A stretch of DNA of 64,000 nucleotides, taken from contig JAQQWL010000011.1 of NCBI GenBank assembly GCA_038363925.1, positions 5,766,001-5,830,000 of the forward strand, read 5' to 3'. Below the pieces are notes generated by a model. That model was not told the DNA's origin. It worked only from the letters and a program-made list of their open reading frames with translations, and did not search any database. The position numbers and the translations under genes are program-made. Below are positions 22,545 through 34,442 of this stretch, in pieces. The DNA is from Apiospora phragmitis. Its lineage: Eukaryota > Ascomycota > Sordariomycetes > Amphisphaeriales > Apiosporaceae. Positions within the stretch are counted from its first letter, which is position 1, and each line of letters starts with the position of its first letter.

Positions 22545-22620
22545 GTGAGTCTTCTCTTTAATCTTTTATTACTTACTTACCTACCTATCCTGCAACCTGT
22601 TTCGTCTTGCTTCGTTTCAG
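22545..22620 (+). other. Probable 5'-leader intron of the WW-PhoD gene
   Basis: A GTGAGT donor at 22545 and a TTTCAG acceptor ending at 22620 define a 76-nt interval with a pyrimidine-rich 3' half, about 270 bp upstream of the ATG. It lies in untranslated DNA, so only splice signals support it. Confidence 0.4.
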
Positions 22621-22891
22621 CCGTTTATCCTGCGTCTCCCTCCGACTACTCTCAGAACCTTTGTTTCTGAGGAGTCATTGCAGATCTCCCCCTCAGTCAG
22701 CGGCAGATGGGAGTCGTTCAACCCCACCACCACTAGGCCTCGATAAGACCGGCCCAACTCAAAACCTCCAAGTAGTTGCCTCCTCCTCCTGTCGAGTATT
22801 CCTATAAATAACTCCCTTGTGCGTCACCCGCGCATACACCGCACAGCTGTAAGCTGTTTCGTGTGTCGCGTAGCTGCGTAAGTGAGCCAAG

Positions 22892-25800
22892 ATGGCTCGC
22901 GGTGGTCGTGGCGACGAGGAAATGTTCCTCAATAAGCCTTACGACGATTGCGACAGTCCCACCATCGAACCTCTGAGGGTATTCAAGCCTCAGAGTCCTG
23001 TTTCTGCTGCCGAGAGGCCTCAAAACCGCTACAAATACCCAGCGCCTCCTTCTTCCCAACCAAGCTTCCCACTGCCACCAGGCGCATCCAGCTCGGCGGA
23101 GCCCTTGCCCTACCCAGATGATGACGACCTCCGACCGAGTCAGCCGTCAAAGTCGTCTCGTCTTCCATATCCCGACGATGGTCCCCAACCATCTAGTGGA
23201 CGAACCTATTCAAGTCCTACGAGCTCTGTCCACTCCGACAGACTCAACGATACCACCCCTCGACTAGACAAGAGTCCTGTTGAAAAGAGGGGTCCAGGCT
23301 TGGCAGAGAGAAGAGGCACCGCTCCCAAGCCTTTGCCAGGAGCGCTTAGCCCGACAAGCCCAGTTGATCACGACGAGCTCTTTGCCAAACCTCTGGCCGG
23401 ACAACACAAGCCCGCTCCTTCCGTGGACAACAACTTCCCTGACTACCACAAGAAACCTTACTATCCCCCGCCTCGGGGAAGCTCAACAAGCCCCAGCAAC
23501 AGTTCAAACCATAGCTCCAACAGCAATGCTCGTCCGCAGCAGCCGGACGATGGTCTGCTGAAGATGCCTGGCGAAAGTAGCGTGAACAGGTTCGCTTCCA
23601 CGGCGTCTACCTCTACGACTCGAGCCAACCGTGGATCGCCCCCTCCCCCTGAGACGCCTATTGTCGAACCGGGTGTCGTGCCCGGCGGTGGTATCGAGGC
23701 CCGATATGCCGCGTCAGGGATCTCGGGGACTGCCACACTGAATAGTCTTCAAAGCGCTGCTGCCACGCAGCGTTTAGCGCAGTATTCGCAACACCCAGCT
23801 ACGCAACAACAGCAACAACCAGCACCAAATCGGCCTTGGACACCCACAGAGACCCCTGATCAACAGCCACATGGACCGCCTACGGTATATCAGGGTGCAA
23901 ACCCGGTCACCAGCACTGCGCAGCCGGCAAGCAACAATCAGCCTCGACCTGCGACATCTTCGAATGCGCCAGCCTTGCAGGAGAGTGTGCTTGAACAGGA
24001 CTTCCGAAGGATGCAAATGGCTGATCCACCGCCGGCTTATTCCAGCATAAACCCAAGTGGCAGTTCGCAATATCCTGCGGAGAAGCAACGCCCGGCCGCG
24101 CAACCAGCCGCTGCTTCGACTTCCTCGCCAGCTCAAAGTGCCCAGAGTGTGACTATCCCTGCGAAGAAGCAACAAGATCCCGCTGCCGCTGGACTTGCCT
24201 CCCCAGCTCTGCAACATCCAGGACATCCTGCATTTGCAAACGATCCCCAGCCAGAAAGCTCGACAGCCGCTACCCCGGCACCACAGCCTGTACAATCGAC
24301 CCCTTCCCCATTCCAAGGGCAGGGGCCAAGCTCGCCTCCCCCGCTGCCCGAAGGTTGGATGGCTCATCTCGACCAAACTTCTGGTCAATACTACTACATT
24401 CATCTAGCTACTAAAGCCACACAATGGGAGTTCCCCAGGGGCCAAACCCGCTCAACCATGAGACAGCACCTCTGTCTCCTACGGCCTCGACATATGGCAA
24501 CCCACTGGGCTCACCCATGTTTGGGAAGCCATCTGCTCTCGCATCACCCATGTTTCCCCCACATACACCTGGATATGCGGAGAGTATCATGAGCGTGGCT
24601 GCATCTGCTACGCCTAGTGCAGCTGGGTTCAGCGGCCCTCCTCCCAGTGCAGGCGTGGACATGTACAGAGTACAGCCCACTAACGGTGTCTACTTCGGGC
24701 CATATCTGCGATATGTCAACATGGACGTAGAGAAGGGGATCTGGTTGGGAAGCATTCTGATCGTTACGGATGGCCAACAGCCCCCGACTATCCACATACA
24801 CTTGAGCTCCGATCTGTCACCGAACCCGCGGCAGCTAGTACCTCATTGTATCCACACCCACCAAAGGTGGCAGTTTTTCAAGTATGACATCGATTTACAG
24901 ATGAATGATGGGCCTACTGAGAGGTGGACATATGCGATAACGTCCCATTTGGGCTGCACTAGATACGAATTCGTCGTTGCTGGTAAGCAAGAGACGAATT
25001 GGCGCTTTGTGGCGCACTCTGGCAATGATTTCGCGGCGAGTACATCACAGAATGAGCGCAGCAAACTCGGCGGTGTCGGCTTCATGTGGAAAGATGTGTT
25101 GCAGAAGAACGTCGACTGTGGTGGGTTCCACGTCCAACTGGGCCTCGGGGACCAGGTTTACGGCGACAGATTGTGGAAGGAGGTACCTATTCTGAAACAA
25201 TGGCTGGCGATGCAGGGCAAAGAAAACCGACGAACATCCCAATGGACAGCAAGGCACGAGGAGGACGTCCAACATGCCTACTTCCATTTCTACACTAGTC
25301 ATTTTGACCAACCGTTCTTGCGTGAGGCATGGGCCCAGATACCTCACGTTTGCCAGATCGACGATCATGACATGTAAGTCCCTTTTTTCGCTCGACGTAC
25401 GGATAACGCAAGACTATGAAGCTAACGACGTCGACCAGTTTTGACGGCTATGGCTCGTACCCGGACTACATGCAGAACTCGCAGATGTTCAAGAACATTG
25501 GTCGCATAGCGATTGATATGTATCTGCTGTTTCAACATCATACCACGCTTGAAGTACTGCGAAATGTCAGTCACGACTTGGATTTGTTCACCGTTACTGG
25601 GCAAGGATGGCATTTCGTCAAATACCTCGGTCCAGCCGTGGTGGTAGTTGGCGCCGACGTACGATCCGAGCGATCTCAAAGCCGGGTTTTGGCCGGACCA
25701 ACCTACCAAGGTCTCTTCCCCAAGGTGGCCATGCTGCCCCCCAGTGTGCAACACTGCCTCTGGATGGTGTCTGTCCCGCTAGTTTACCCCAGGCTCGACA

Positions 25801-26665
25801 CTGTGGAGAGTTTGGCCAACACTTTCGCCACTGGTAAGAAGGCCGTGAACACGACCTACAACGTACTCGGGAAAGTTACAAGCTCCGTCGCAGGCATCGT
25901 GGGCGGCAAAGATATGGTGGCTTCGGGCTTCAGCTCGGTCAAGAAGGCGGTTGGTAAATCGGGGTTGATGGGCAACGTTGTCAACCAGTTCGGAGATCTA
26001 GATATCAGCGAGATTCTAAAGGACATGTGGACTCACGAGTCCAAGGACCTGGAGCGAACGTATCTGATCCGCACCCTCCAAGGGATTGCTCACCAGAAGG
26101 GCATCCGGATGACGTTCTTATCAGGAGGTAAGCGCCCTTACCCGTCCCTTTTCTCTTTGCAAGCAAAGCGACTTAACTAACATGCTCGACAGATGTCAAC
26201 TCGTGCGGAGCAGGGTTGGTGCATGATCCAACGCACCCCAGCGATCACAAGACCATGTACCAGGTGATCACGTCGCCGATTGTGGCTGCGCCGGCGTCCA
26301 ACTACATCCTCAAGATGCTGCACAGCAATAGGATGCATTACATACCGGCCAACGGGAACAAGTCGTCGCCCAACGACGTCAGTGACACCAAGGAGGACAT
26401 GATGGAGATCTTCCACACGGATGCCTCGGGGGCGCCGCGCGAGCTCAAGAAGCTCATGGGCCGACGGAACTACATTGCGTGTGTGGCGTACGACCCAGAG
26501 GCGATTGCGGGCACGCAATATGCGGCCAGTATTGCCAACGGGCAGCAGCAGGGTCTGAGCAAGCTGAGCTTGGCTATCGACTTTATCGTGCAGGGCGATG
26601 GGGCGTTCACTTCTCCGACGAAGTACGGACCCGTCATTGTACCGCATCTCGAGTTTGGGAGGTGA
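22892..26665 (+). CDS. WW-domain PhoD-like phosphatase with Pro/Gln-rich N-terminus (one apparent frame break)
   Basis: Exons: 22892-25373, 25439-26127 and 26193-26665. Both introns are 65 nt with strong signals (GCTAACGAC and TTAACTAAC branch points). The first about 480 residues are disordered, rich in Pro, Ser, Gln and Ala. A WW domain follows (LPEGWMAHLDQTSGQYYYIH, then TQWEF; about residues 490-515). The rest is the PhoD-like phosphatase-related domain common in fungi: DGQQPPTIHIH, LGLGDQVYGDRLW, QIDDHDIFDGYGSYP, FLSGDVNSCGAG. The GDQxYGD, DDHDxxDG and SGDVN motifs supply the metal-binding aspartates and histidine of PhoD-type metallophosphatases. The frame changes between 24433 and 24442, in CCCCAGGGG directly after the WW domain. 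One extra base there would restore WEFPRGPNPLN. No acceptable intron explains it. WW domains bind Pro-rich peptides, so the protein may bind its own or other Pro-rich tails. Substrate is unknown. Confidence 0.85.
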
Positions 26666-27277
26666 TGACGGCGGCAGGCAAACGTATTATTAGCGTGGCG
26701 AGATTTGTTTGTAAATAAGCGAGCGGCGGAGGAAGATTTGAGCAGAGCCCATCTGAACGTCTACATTACATTTATGCAGTCCAATCCACGGATCTTAGCG
26801 GTTCAATACATCAACAGAAACATTTACGAGTGGTTGATATACGACTTAAGGTATTGTCAGACCAAGGCAGACTACTACTGTACATACCTCAGAAGTGCAT
26901 AAGTACATTGATACTACCTGTTGGACCCCTGACAAGGAACATTGGTGAAGGTGTCCTGCACTAATTCACCAGCTGGGACCCCTCCAATCCAGGCCAGTCT
27001 ATTGACAGCGGACAGGGATTATTAGGTGTTGGCAGAAGGTTCATGAGGGGCATTCCTGCATTCCCTCGCTAATTCCCCCCCCCCCCAATCATTGAATTCT
27101 TGACTGTCCAGCCTGCAAAAAGGCGGCCAGCAATTGACCGCCATGTAAGTCTATCTGTCTTTCTTGCTTCAACCCCCAAGACTATTTAAATAAATAAAAA
27201 ACACGAGACCAACAAGTTTCAGTGAACTCACTCTCTTTCCCACAGATTTCCTCCAACTCCTCCCCATCCTCGTCATT
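26666..27277. other. Intergenic region upstream of pmm, with C12 run and possible leader intron
   Basis: A run of 12 C lies at about 27075-27086. A possible leader intron of 101 nt runs from GTAAGT at 27145 to CCACAG at 27245. No coding frame is supported. Confidence 0.5.
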
Positions 27278-28311
27278 ATGGCCAGTCACGATGCTACCTC
27301 GCTGGGCGCCCAGCCCACGTCCTCGTACCCTCCCCTCGAGGATCGTCCCATCAAAAACACCATCTGCTTGTTCGATGTTGACGGCACCTTGTCGCCCGCC
27401 CGTCTCGTAAGTTGCCTGCCTCCTCTCGCCTGCGGCAGACTGCCATGACGGACCGTTGGCCCAGCGCGCTGACTTTTGCCTCTTGCCTCTGTACAGTCTG
27501 CATCGCCCGAGATCCTCGCCATGCTCGAGGCCCTGCGCCAGAAGTGCGCCATCGGCTTCGTGGGCGGCTCCAACCTCGTAAAACAGCAGGAGCAGCTGGG
27601 CGCTCCCGGTCGGCCCGTGACGGCCATGTTCGACTTCTGCTTCGCCGAGAACGGCCTGACGGCCTACAAGATGGGCGCCGAGCTGCCCTCCAACAGCTTC
27701 ATCAAGTGGATCGGCGAGGACCAGTACAAGGAGCTCGCTCGCTTTATCCTGCACTACATTGCCGACCTCGACATCCCCATCATGCGCGGTACCTTCATCG
27801 AGTACCGCAACGGCATGATCAACGTCAGCCCCATCGGCCGTAACGCCAGCAACCAGGAGCGCCTGGATTACCAGGACTACGACCTGAAGCACAAGATCCG
27901 GGAGACCTTTGTCGAGAAGCTCCGGGAGAGGTTCGGACACTTGGGTCTGAAGTGAGTTCATCAAATCCAGAGCAATTTATGCGGCTCTTGTATTACTGCT
28001 AGATGCATCCGCAACAAGATGGAGCAGAAACTCCGGCTAATCCACGAATGACTTGCAGGTTCGCCATCGGTGGCCAAATCTCCTTCGACGTATTCCCCGA
28101 GGGCTGGGATAAGACCTACTGCCTTAAGCACCTTGAGGACGAGGCCAAGAAGCCCGGCGGCATCAGCTACACCAACGTGCACTTCTTTGGCGACAAGACC
28201 TTCGAGGGCGGAAATGATTACGAGATCTTCTCTGATTCCCGGGTTATCGGCCACACTGTGGAGAACCCCGAGGATACACTCAAAAAGGTCATGGAGATCT
28301 TCGACGTATAG
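27278..28311 (+). CDS. sec53: Phosphomannomutase (PMM/Sec53)
   Basis: Three exons: 27278-27406, 27497-27951 and 28059-28311, with introns of 90 and 107 nt, give 278 residues. Residues about 31-40 are [10 protein letters not shown], the DxDxT nucleophile motif of haloacid-dehalogenase-type mutases. [65 protein letters not shown] and [17 protein letters not shown] are all near-invariant PMM blocks. The enzyme converts mannose-6-phosphate to mannose-1-phosphate in the cytosol, feeding GDP-mannose to N- and O-glycosylation, GPI anchors and cell-wall mannan. An N-terminal extension of about 25 residues precedes the domain. The frame is intact. Confidence 0.96.
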
Positions 28312-28808
28312 AAGACACATTCTTCACCGAAAGAGAAAGAGTGTGTTTGTCTAGGGGGGAAAGCAGATGATCTGGACCTGCAACACAGCTATCATTAGAC
28401 CAAAAGAAGAAGAAGATGAAGAAAGAGAAACTCCCAAAATCTACAGGGTTAGAACGAAAAGTAAAGTCAAAAAGTAGCGAGCGCAATGTGAGATCAACAC
28501 AATTCCGTCCTGGCCTTAAGAGTCTGAGCAAGTATTGATAAATTGCTACATAACTACCTAGCCAGTCGGTAACGACATATGAGAATCTCTACAGTGTCTA
28601 GAAACAGGGCCTTCAGTTAGAAGGTACGAAGTGTAGAAGGAGAATTGTAAAACGATCGGAGGAGTTTGTGAAGTTTATTGGGTTTGTTTCTTTCCTTTTA
28701 TCCGCCATCCCCTAACCTTAACCTCGGCAACGACAGGTCGTTCTCTTTCTTGGATAGACTGGTTCATCTGTAACAGCTCAGGAAGGGTGATTGATAATCC
28801 AGCAACCC
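28312..28808. other. Convergent intergenic region (pmm 3' flank)
   Basis: Purine-rich AAGAAGAAG stretches near 28400-28430 and ordinary 3' flank. No gene is seen. Confidence 0.5.
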
Positions 28809-29396
28809 CTAAGAGAGGTCCGTAGAATCCCCGCCAAGCGTAGCGGCCTTGCCCCGGGCCCCTTGCTTGTTGGCAGTTTCAGTAGTAGTAGTAGCAGTAC
28901 CTTCTGTCTCTCCCTGCTGCTGTTGCTGCTGCTGTGTAAGGAAGGTCCGGCCCTGCTCCACAGCCCCTTGGAGGGCCTCCTTCTCTGCCATCTGGTGGAT
29001 GCCTCCCTGCAGCGCCGCGGCCCCCTCCGCTCCCTGCTGTCCCTGGCTCTGCAGGTCCCGCACACGCTGCAGGGTGTCGGCGCCGATAGCCTCGGCGCTC
29101 TTGTCCTGGTTCTTGGCCCGCTCGGCCGCGACACCCGCGCCGAGCTGGCTCAGCTGCTCGCTCGATAGCTCCGCTGGGAGCAGACTACCGCCCCCACTGG
29201 CTTGTTGGAGGTTGGCCAGGGTCTGGCTGATGGTCTTGGCTAGGTCTTGTTGTTGACCTTGTTCTTGCGATAAACCCCCCTGCGCGGTGGTGGTGGTGGC
29301 GGTGCTCTTAGGGTCGGCATTGCTGCTGCTGTTGTTGGTGGTGCCGCTGCCGGCGTTCTTGACGGCAGAGGTGATTTGCTGCTTGACGAAATCCAT
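28809..29396 (-). CDS. Uncharacterised low-complexity protein, 195 residues
   Basis: A single exon starting at ATG 29396 (MDFVKQQITSAVKNAG). It has no domain I recognise. The N-terminus is a short amphipathic segment, then Ser/Thr/Asn-rich sequence, a Gln/Ala/Leu/Glu-rich central part with coiled-coil or helical character (TISQTLANLQQASGGG; LSSEQLSQLGAGVAAERAKN; LQRVRDLQSQGQQG), a run of seven Gln and a Thr/Glu tail ending GGDSTDLS. There are no Cys or Trp, no signal peptide and no membrane segment. The composition recalls hydrophilic stress or conidiation proteins, but that is only an impression. It is supported as coding by the long GC-balanced frame with a good ATG. An upstream T-rich leader and TATTTATATAG near 29575-29585 fit a promoter. 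Confidence 0.65.
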   Translation of the reverse strand: MDFVKQQITSAVKNAGSGTTNNSSSNADPKSTATTTTAQGGLSQEQGQQQDLAKTISQTLANLQQASGGGSLLPAELSSEQLSQLGAGVAAERAKNQDKSAEAIGADTLQRVRDLQSQGQQGAEGAAALQGGIHQMAEKEALQGAVEQGRTFLTQQQQQQQGETEGTATTTTETANKQGARGKAATLGGDSTDLS

Positions 29397-30148
29397 GGTT
29401 TGGCCGGTTTCGATTCTCTGTTAAAGATATGGGCTATCTTCGGTGTTGGTAAATTTGAAAGGCGATGAGTTTGTCTTTGCGAGAGTTGAGGAAAAGGGCA
29501 GGAGTATGTGATTGTGTGTACGGGAAAAGACTGCTTTCTCTCCCTGATCTTTTTCTGGACGGTCTACCCTGGTGGTATTTATATAGCCCAGAGCCCTCCT
29601 AATCCGTTTGGAGGAAGGTTTCTCCTTTTGAGAGTACTTCCTCTGGAGCTCAGCAGATTTCATTGTAGCAGCAACCCAAACCACAGGTTGTCGTCACGCA
29701 AATTCAGCTGCCGCCGTGCGGAATAGAGTAAAGCATGCGAGACCCTGTGTAATGTACCTAGAAAATCCCATCACGGTTGAGCGTAGCGGAGCCCTGAGTC
29801 TGTAAGACGGGCCACATGGTTCTCGAACCTCGATGTCGGCCTGGCCTACGTTCAAGATCAAGACATTGCGTGGCTGAAACATGTTAGCCGGGGTTGCAGT
29901 GCCCCGAATGACGCGGAAAGGTTACCTTTCGACTGGCACCGTGAACCAGCTGCGTGGAAACTACGTTGCACGGGTACACACGCCGCATCAGGCCAACATA
30001 GTGATTCCCGCCAAAGGTAGGTAGAAGGAAGAAAGCCATTCATGTATTGGGTATCGACAATCCAGATGAGACGCCCCAACTCCTCTATGCCACTGCTCTC
30101 GCTTCTCATGATCTCGCTCAAGTCATACAAACGCACACGCAGACATCG
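29397..30148. other. Intergenic region downstream of the exchanger gene
   Basis: Holds the promoter of the 195-residue protein gene and the 3' flank of the exchanger gene. No frame has family features. Confidence 0.5.
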
Positions 30149-33100
30149 TTAAGACTCATCGCCCCAAAACCCGGTCATTTCAATCACCAGATTGGCGACG
30201 GTGCCAACCGTCCACAAGCTAATCAGGCCGTAGCCAATCTTCCTGCTCATGATCCACTTGTTCATCGGGACCACGACCAGAAGCACCAGGAGCGTCATCA
30301 GTAGCACCACTGTTGAGATCATCAAGCTGGCGGTCACTTCGATGTTGTAAGCCTTGTAATGAAGAGGCCGATCCGGGTGTTTATTGTGATGGTGGTTGGC
30401 CGTATGAATCGTTTGATACGCTCCTCCAAGGCCAATGCCAAGTAGGATATTTAGCAGCGGACCACCAAAGCAGGCAGATCTATCGAATGTTAGTTCGTCC
30501 TCAGATGGTAATGGGAATACTGCGACTTACAAAGCCATGACCGGGTAACCAAGGCGAGCAACCGTAATGTCGGCTACGAGATCCCCGACGGAGTTGCCCA
30601 CCGCAAAGACGGTCAGTCCGAGGATAGCCTCGGAGATGTCCAGTATCACACCGAAGGCCTTCAAAACCCCCACGACCTCTCCTGCTATCGTCGAAATCCA
30701 TGCAACGGCAATGATGAAGCCCATGTAGCAGAACAAGTGATTGTACTTTGGGCGTTTTTCGTGTGAAGTGGTCGCTAGTAACAGCCCCAATAACACGAGA
30801 GAAAAGATGAGGGAGCCCAGTATGGATTTCACGAGGACATGGATGGGGTTTGGAAGGTCTTCTACTACGTTTGCCCAAATAATGCACACGGCAAACAGCG
30901 GACCAGTGAAGATCTGCAAGATGAGCAACCATCGACTCCACCCACCCTCGTCGCTGTTCAACGAGGAGTCGTCTGGTCCAACTTCGGCATCGACCTTGTG
31001 GAGTGGCTCGTAGTGAGGTTCTATGCGCTGTCTTGAGCCAGACACGGTGCCGTAGTCAGGGGTAGCCAATATAACCATGGGGCCCGGGGACGCGTGGCGT
31101 GAAGCGCTCTGAGAGCTTGTATGCCGTCTGTAGCGCTGCCATTCCGTCTCGGATTCTATTGCGCCGGCAGGCTCGTAGGACACAGGTGCCGGTGCGTTCC
31201 CGAGACCAACCGTTGGATGTTCCACAGAGCCCTGGTCCGAATCACCATCGGCCGCTTCACTTTCAACCACGGGCAACGTTATTACCAGCAGAAAGATGCT
31301 AGGCACCGAAATCAAGCTGACAAACTTGTCCAAGGCCGACTTGCTTCGCCAACCCTGCAATATCGGAAACAAAGTGCCCATCAGAACACGCGGGGCCGGC
31401 AAAATCTCGTAAGGCCACCAGCCCCAGCCCTTCTGGTCAGCCTTTGAGACAAAGGCAGGAGAGAATGGATTATGTTCAATAGTTGGCGCAACAGCTGGCG
31501 ATGGGAGCATGAGTGGGGGCCCGATGGGATTGCTTGGAGACAGCATCATGGGTGACTCTGAATAGTGAGGAAATGGCGATGTGGCTGGGGAAGATTGCTC
31601 ACTACCTGAGGGGCCGGGGACAGGGATGCGGATTTGTAAGTTTTGCGGCCTTTGAGGCGACTCAGTATCTGCGGTAGGCGCCTGGACAGCAAGATGGCCA
31701 GTGGAGTCTGTTTGAGGGGGTGCTAGTTTGCCTCCTACAGTCCGCACCGAATGGCTTCGTGTGTGATCTATGTTCCTCGCGGGCTTGGGATGAGCTTGAG
31801 TGAGATCGTTGTCTAAGGAAGACGGGATCGCCCCCGAGGAATGCGAGCGCGCCCTCGTCGTGGTCGTGGTGTCCGCGGGTGCCAAGCCCTGCAGTGTTTG
31901 TGCACTCCTGTCGGCCCCGGCCATATTGCCACGAGTGTTGGCGCGATTGTGGATCGCCCAGTCCGTCGAATGGCTCCTAGGATACATTGAAGGGCGTGCG
32001 CTTTCCCCTTCCTCAAAATTCGATAGGACTGACCTGAATTCGAGGGCCCCTATGAGACTTGGCCTGATTGGCGTGATGGTAGTGGTAGTTCGCCTGCCGC
32101 GAGGTCGCGAGACACGCATTTCTGCAGCCATCTCTGCAGCAACATGTTGGCGATGGTCGCTGCCATCATCTTCATCATAAGCACTGTCGAATTCAATTCT
32201 GGGTCCTGCCTCTAGCATTGCACTGTCGACAACAGTAGGCTTGTTGGCAGAATGCAGGTGGCCAGGGTCGTCTCTATAGGGCTCCATGATGCGGCTGCTG
32301 TGGCCAGCCCCCGATCCATCGAGCATGAGACCCTGGGACGAGCCTGAGCGTGACCTCTTTGCCGCTTTTCTTTTCGCTACCGTATGCCAGCCTACAACGA
32401 CAATGACGTAGAATACGTAATAGCCTATCATTGTGCAACACTCCCACAGATGCAAGTGCCCGTCACGTAGGAACCCGACGGAGAAACTGACGGCAACAAT
32501 GAAGAAGCAGAGATCGCGGATGAAGGTCTTCTTGCTGACTTTGAACTCCCGCACCAGGGCCATGGAGCCAGCCACGACCGCCGTGATGAATCCGGCTGCG
32601 CCGATGAGCTCTCCAACCGCCATGCTCCCGCTGTTGGAGCTCATAGCCGCAAAGGTGCTAAACACGTCTGGAGAGCCATTACCGAATGCAAGGAAAGTCA
32701 CGCCAGCTAGACTTTCACTCAGACCCAGGACGGTGGCGATGGTGCTCAGGTTGACACTGAAGAAATCGCTGGCAGCGATGCCAATGGTAGTGAAGAGCAG
32801 GCCCAGCCAAGCGACCAGGACAACGAAGGCGGCGGGCTGGAAACGGCCCAGTGTGCAATAGTAGAAGGATAGATAGGAGATCAGACCGGCCTCGTCGTCC
32901 ATGCAGTTGCGGCGGACGAAGGCGCACTGGTCGGCGGCATGGTGGACGAGACGACAGTCCTCGCCAGTGCGTTTGACCAGGCCCGAGGTATGCTGACGGG
33001 GTCGAACAGGACCGCGCACAAAGAGACTGTAGACGGCTAGAAGGGTGATGATGAAGACGGTGGCATAGAATGGACGAGAAGTAGGCCTGGCGAATCTGGC

Positions 33101-33172
33101 CAGCCTGGAGGCCTTGCCCGACGTTGCGGTATGTGAAGACATGTCTAGCAACAGCAAGGTTGGTGGCGCCAT
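30149..33172 (-). CDS. Na+/Ca2+ (K+) exchanger-like cation/calcium exchanger (Ecm27/NCX-NCKX type)
   Basis: Two exons on the minus strand: 33172-30531 and 30479-30149, with a 48-nt intron (donor GTAAGT, branch CTAAC), give 990 residues. Two Na_Ca_ex domains flank a long cytosolic loop. The N-terminal half has a membrane segment (ATVFIITLLAVYSLFV), a Cys-containing luminal or outer loop, and the alpha-1 repeat GNGSPDVFSTFAAM. The C-terminal half has the alpha-2 repeat GNSVGDLVADITVARLGYP, then ACFGGPLLNILLG just after the intron. These repeats carry the acidic residues that bind Ca2+. The central loop (about residues 265-720) is hydrophilic and Ser/Pro/His-rich. Relatives include yeast Ecm27 (YJR106W), where the location is an internal membrane. 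A second start (MSSHTATSG, 10 residues in) is possible. The frame is intact. The gene is divergent from the condensin gene. Confidence 0.9.
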
Positions 33173-34442
33173 AGGTGAAGCGAATCGGGCAGATTTGATT
33201 AGGCCAATTGGAGTGGTGTTATCGGGTTTATGGTTATGGTTGTGACTATAGGGGGCATGACATCAGAGCAATAGCATTGACAGACAGGTAGGTCATCAGA
33301 AGATTTGGGAGAAGATTCGAAGCTGATGAGATGAGATGGGAGGAAAGTTTATTCAAGGACAAAGCTGCAGGAACGTTATATTTTGAGACGAAGAACAAAC
33401 CGAATCAAGATGGAAGCGGAAGAGACGCGTTCCCGTTGCAAGTGATCGCAAATGATTCAGCTCCCAGTCGAGCCGAATGAATGACTGACGACGACAGTGG
33501 ACGGACAGCAGTCTTCCTTTTTTTCCCCAATGATGTTAGGGAGGGATGGAAAGCCTGGGAACCTTGGCATAGGCGACCTCCCGTTGAAACGGGTTTCAAC
33601 GGGTTTCCCTGCTTTCCACTTAAGCTCAACTTCCAATAGGCCGTCCTCCGGTCGGTAATCTCTGATGGTGGTTTGAGGAAACTGGGAGCGCTAAAGATAG
33701 GCTAGCCGGGCTGGGAGGCGGTATCTTAGGCGGTATGTTCAAAAGTATGTTACAGTAGGCTCAGACGGCAAGTCAATCAAGTCAGGCTTTCGGCTGGTAC
33801 CGGAGTCGTCTGACCGTTGCTTCTGACTCGGCGAGTCGGGACCAAGCCATAGCCGGGAAAAGGCGGGGTGGAAGGATGGAGGACAATCAATGGGAATAAT
33901 TGCAATTTGATTGTCATTGCAGCAATCTGGAATTAGGGATGGTTGACCAATTGATGATGGGATGATTGATCAATGGATGGAACGCACCAACCGACAACAG
34001 CCACACACGGACTGGCGCCAGCCCGAGCTGGACGCCTTGGAACGGGTCACAGACTACAAGTACACGTGTCAGTGATGTGGCGTCCAGGCGTCCAGACGTA
34101 AGCGTCCAAGGCAAGCCCACTACTGTAAGTACCTAATGTAACTTAGAGTCTTAGCCGGGAACAAGGGGGAAGAGAGGGGTTGTCGACCTGCCTGTGGCCG
34201 TGGTCCCCGGGGGGTGGGGTGGGGGGCGGATATGGGTTTGTTTACTCTCGCCAGAAGCAACAAGCACTGCAAACAACACTGCTGCTGCATTTGGAACGGC
34301 CGGACGGGGCTCCTGCTTCACACACACACCCGCGCGCACCCACACACCGCACACATACATATCATTTGGCTTTGATTTTTTTTTATTGGCAATAGTAGTT
34401 TTTTTTTCCCACGGGGAGCAGTGCAATTCACGCATCGTCAAT
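33173..34442. other. Divergent promoter region, exchanger/condensin
   Basis: A 1.27-kb intergenic region with GA-rich, T-rich and CACA-rich tracts and no supported coding frame. An inverted motif ACGGGTTTCAACGGGTTTCC occurs near 33588-33607. Confidence 0.5.

Larger units (their letters stand above)
20679..22891. other. Divergent hsp20/WW-PhoD intergenic region
   Basis: This 2.2-kb tract holds the two promoters, repeat copy B (21244-21390) and a probable 5'-leader intron (22545-22620) of the right-hand gene. An AGGGG (STRE-type) word is at 21105-21109. Several frames of 60-130 codons have no recognisable content. Confidence 0.5.

Noticed and set aside
24430..24442. Programmed ribosomal frameshift in the WW-PhoD gene
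   Set aside because: No slippery heptamer with downstream structure was evident, and similar single-base breaks occur in unrelated genes in this window.
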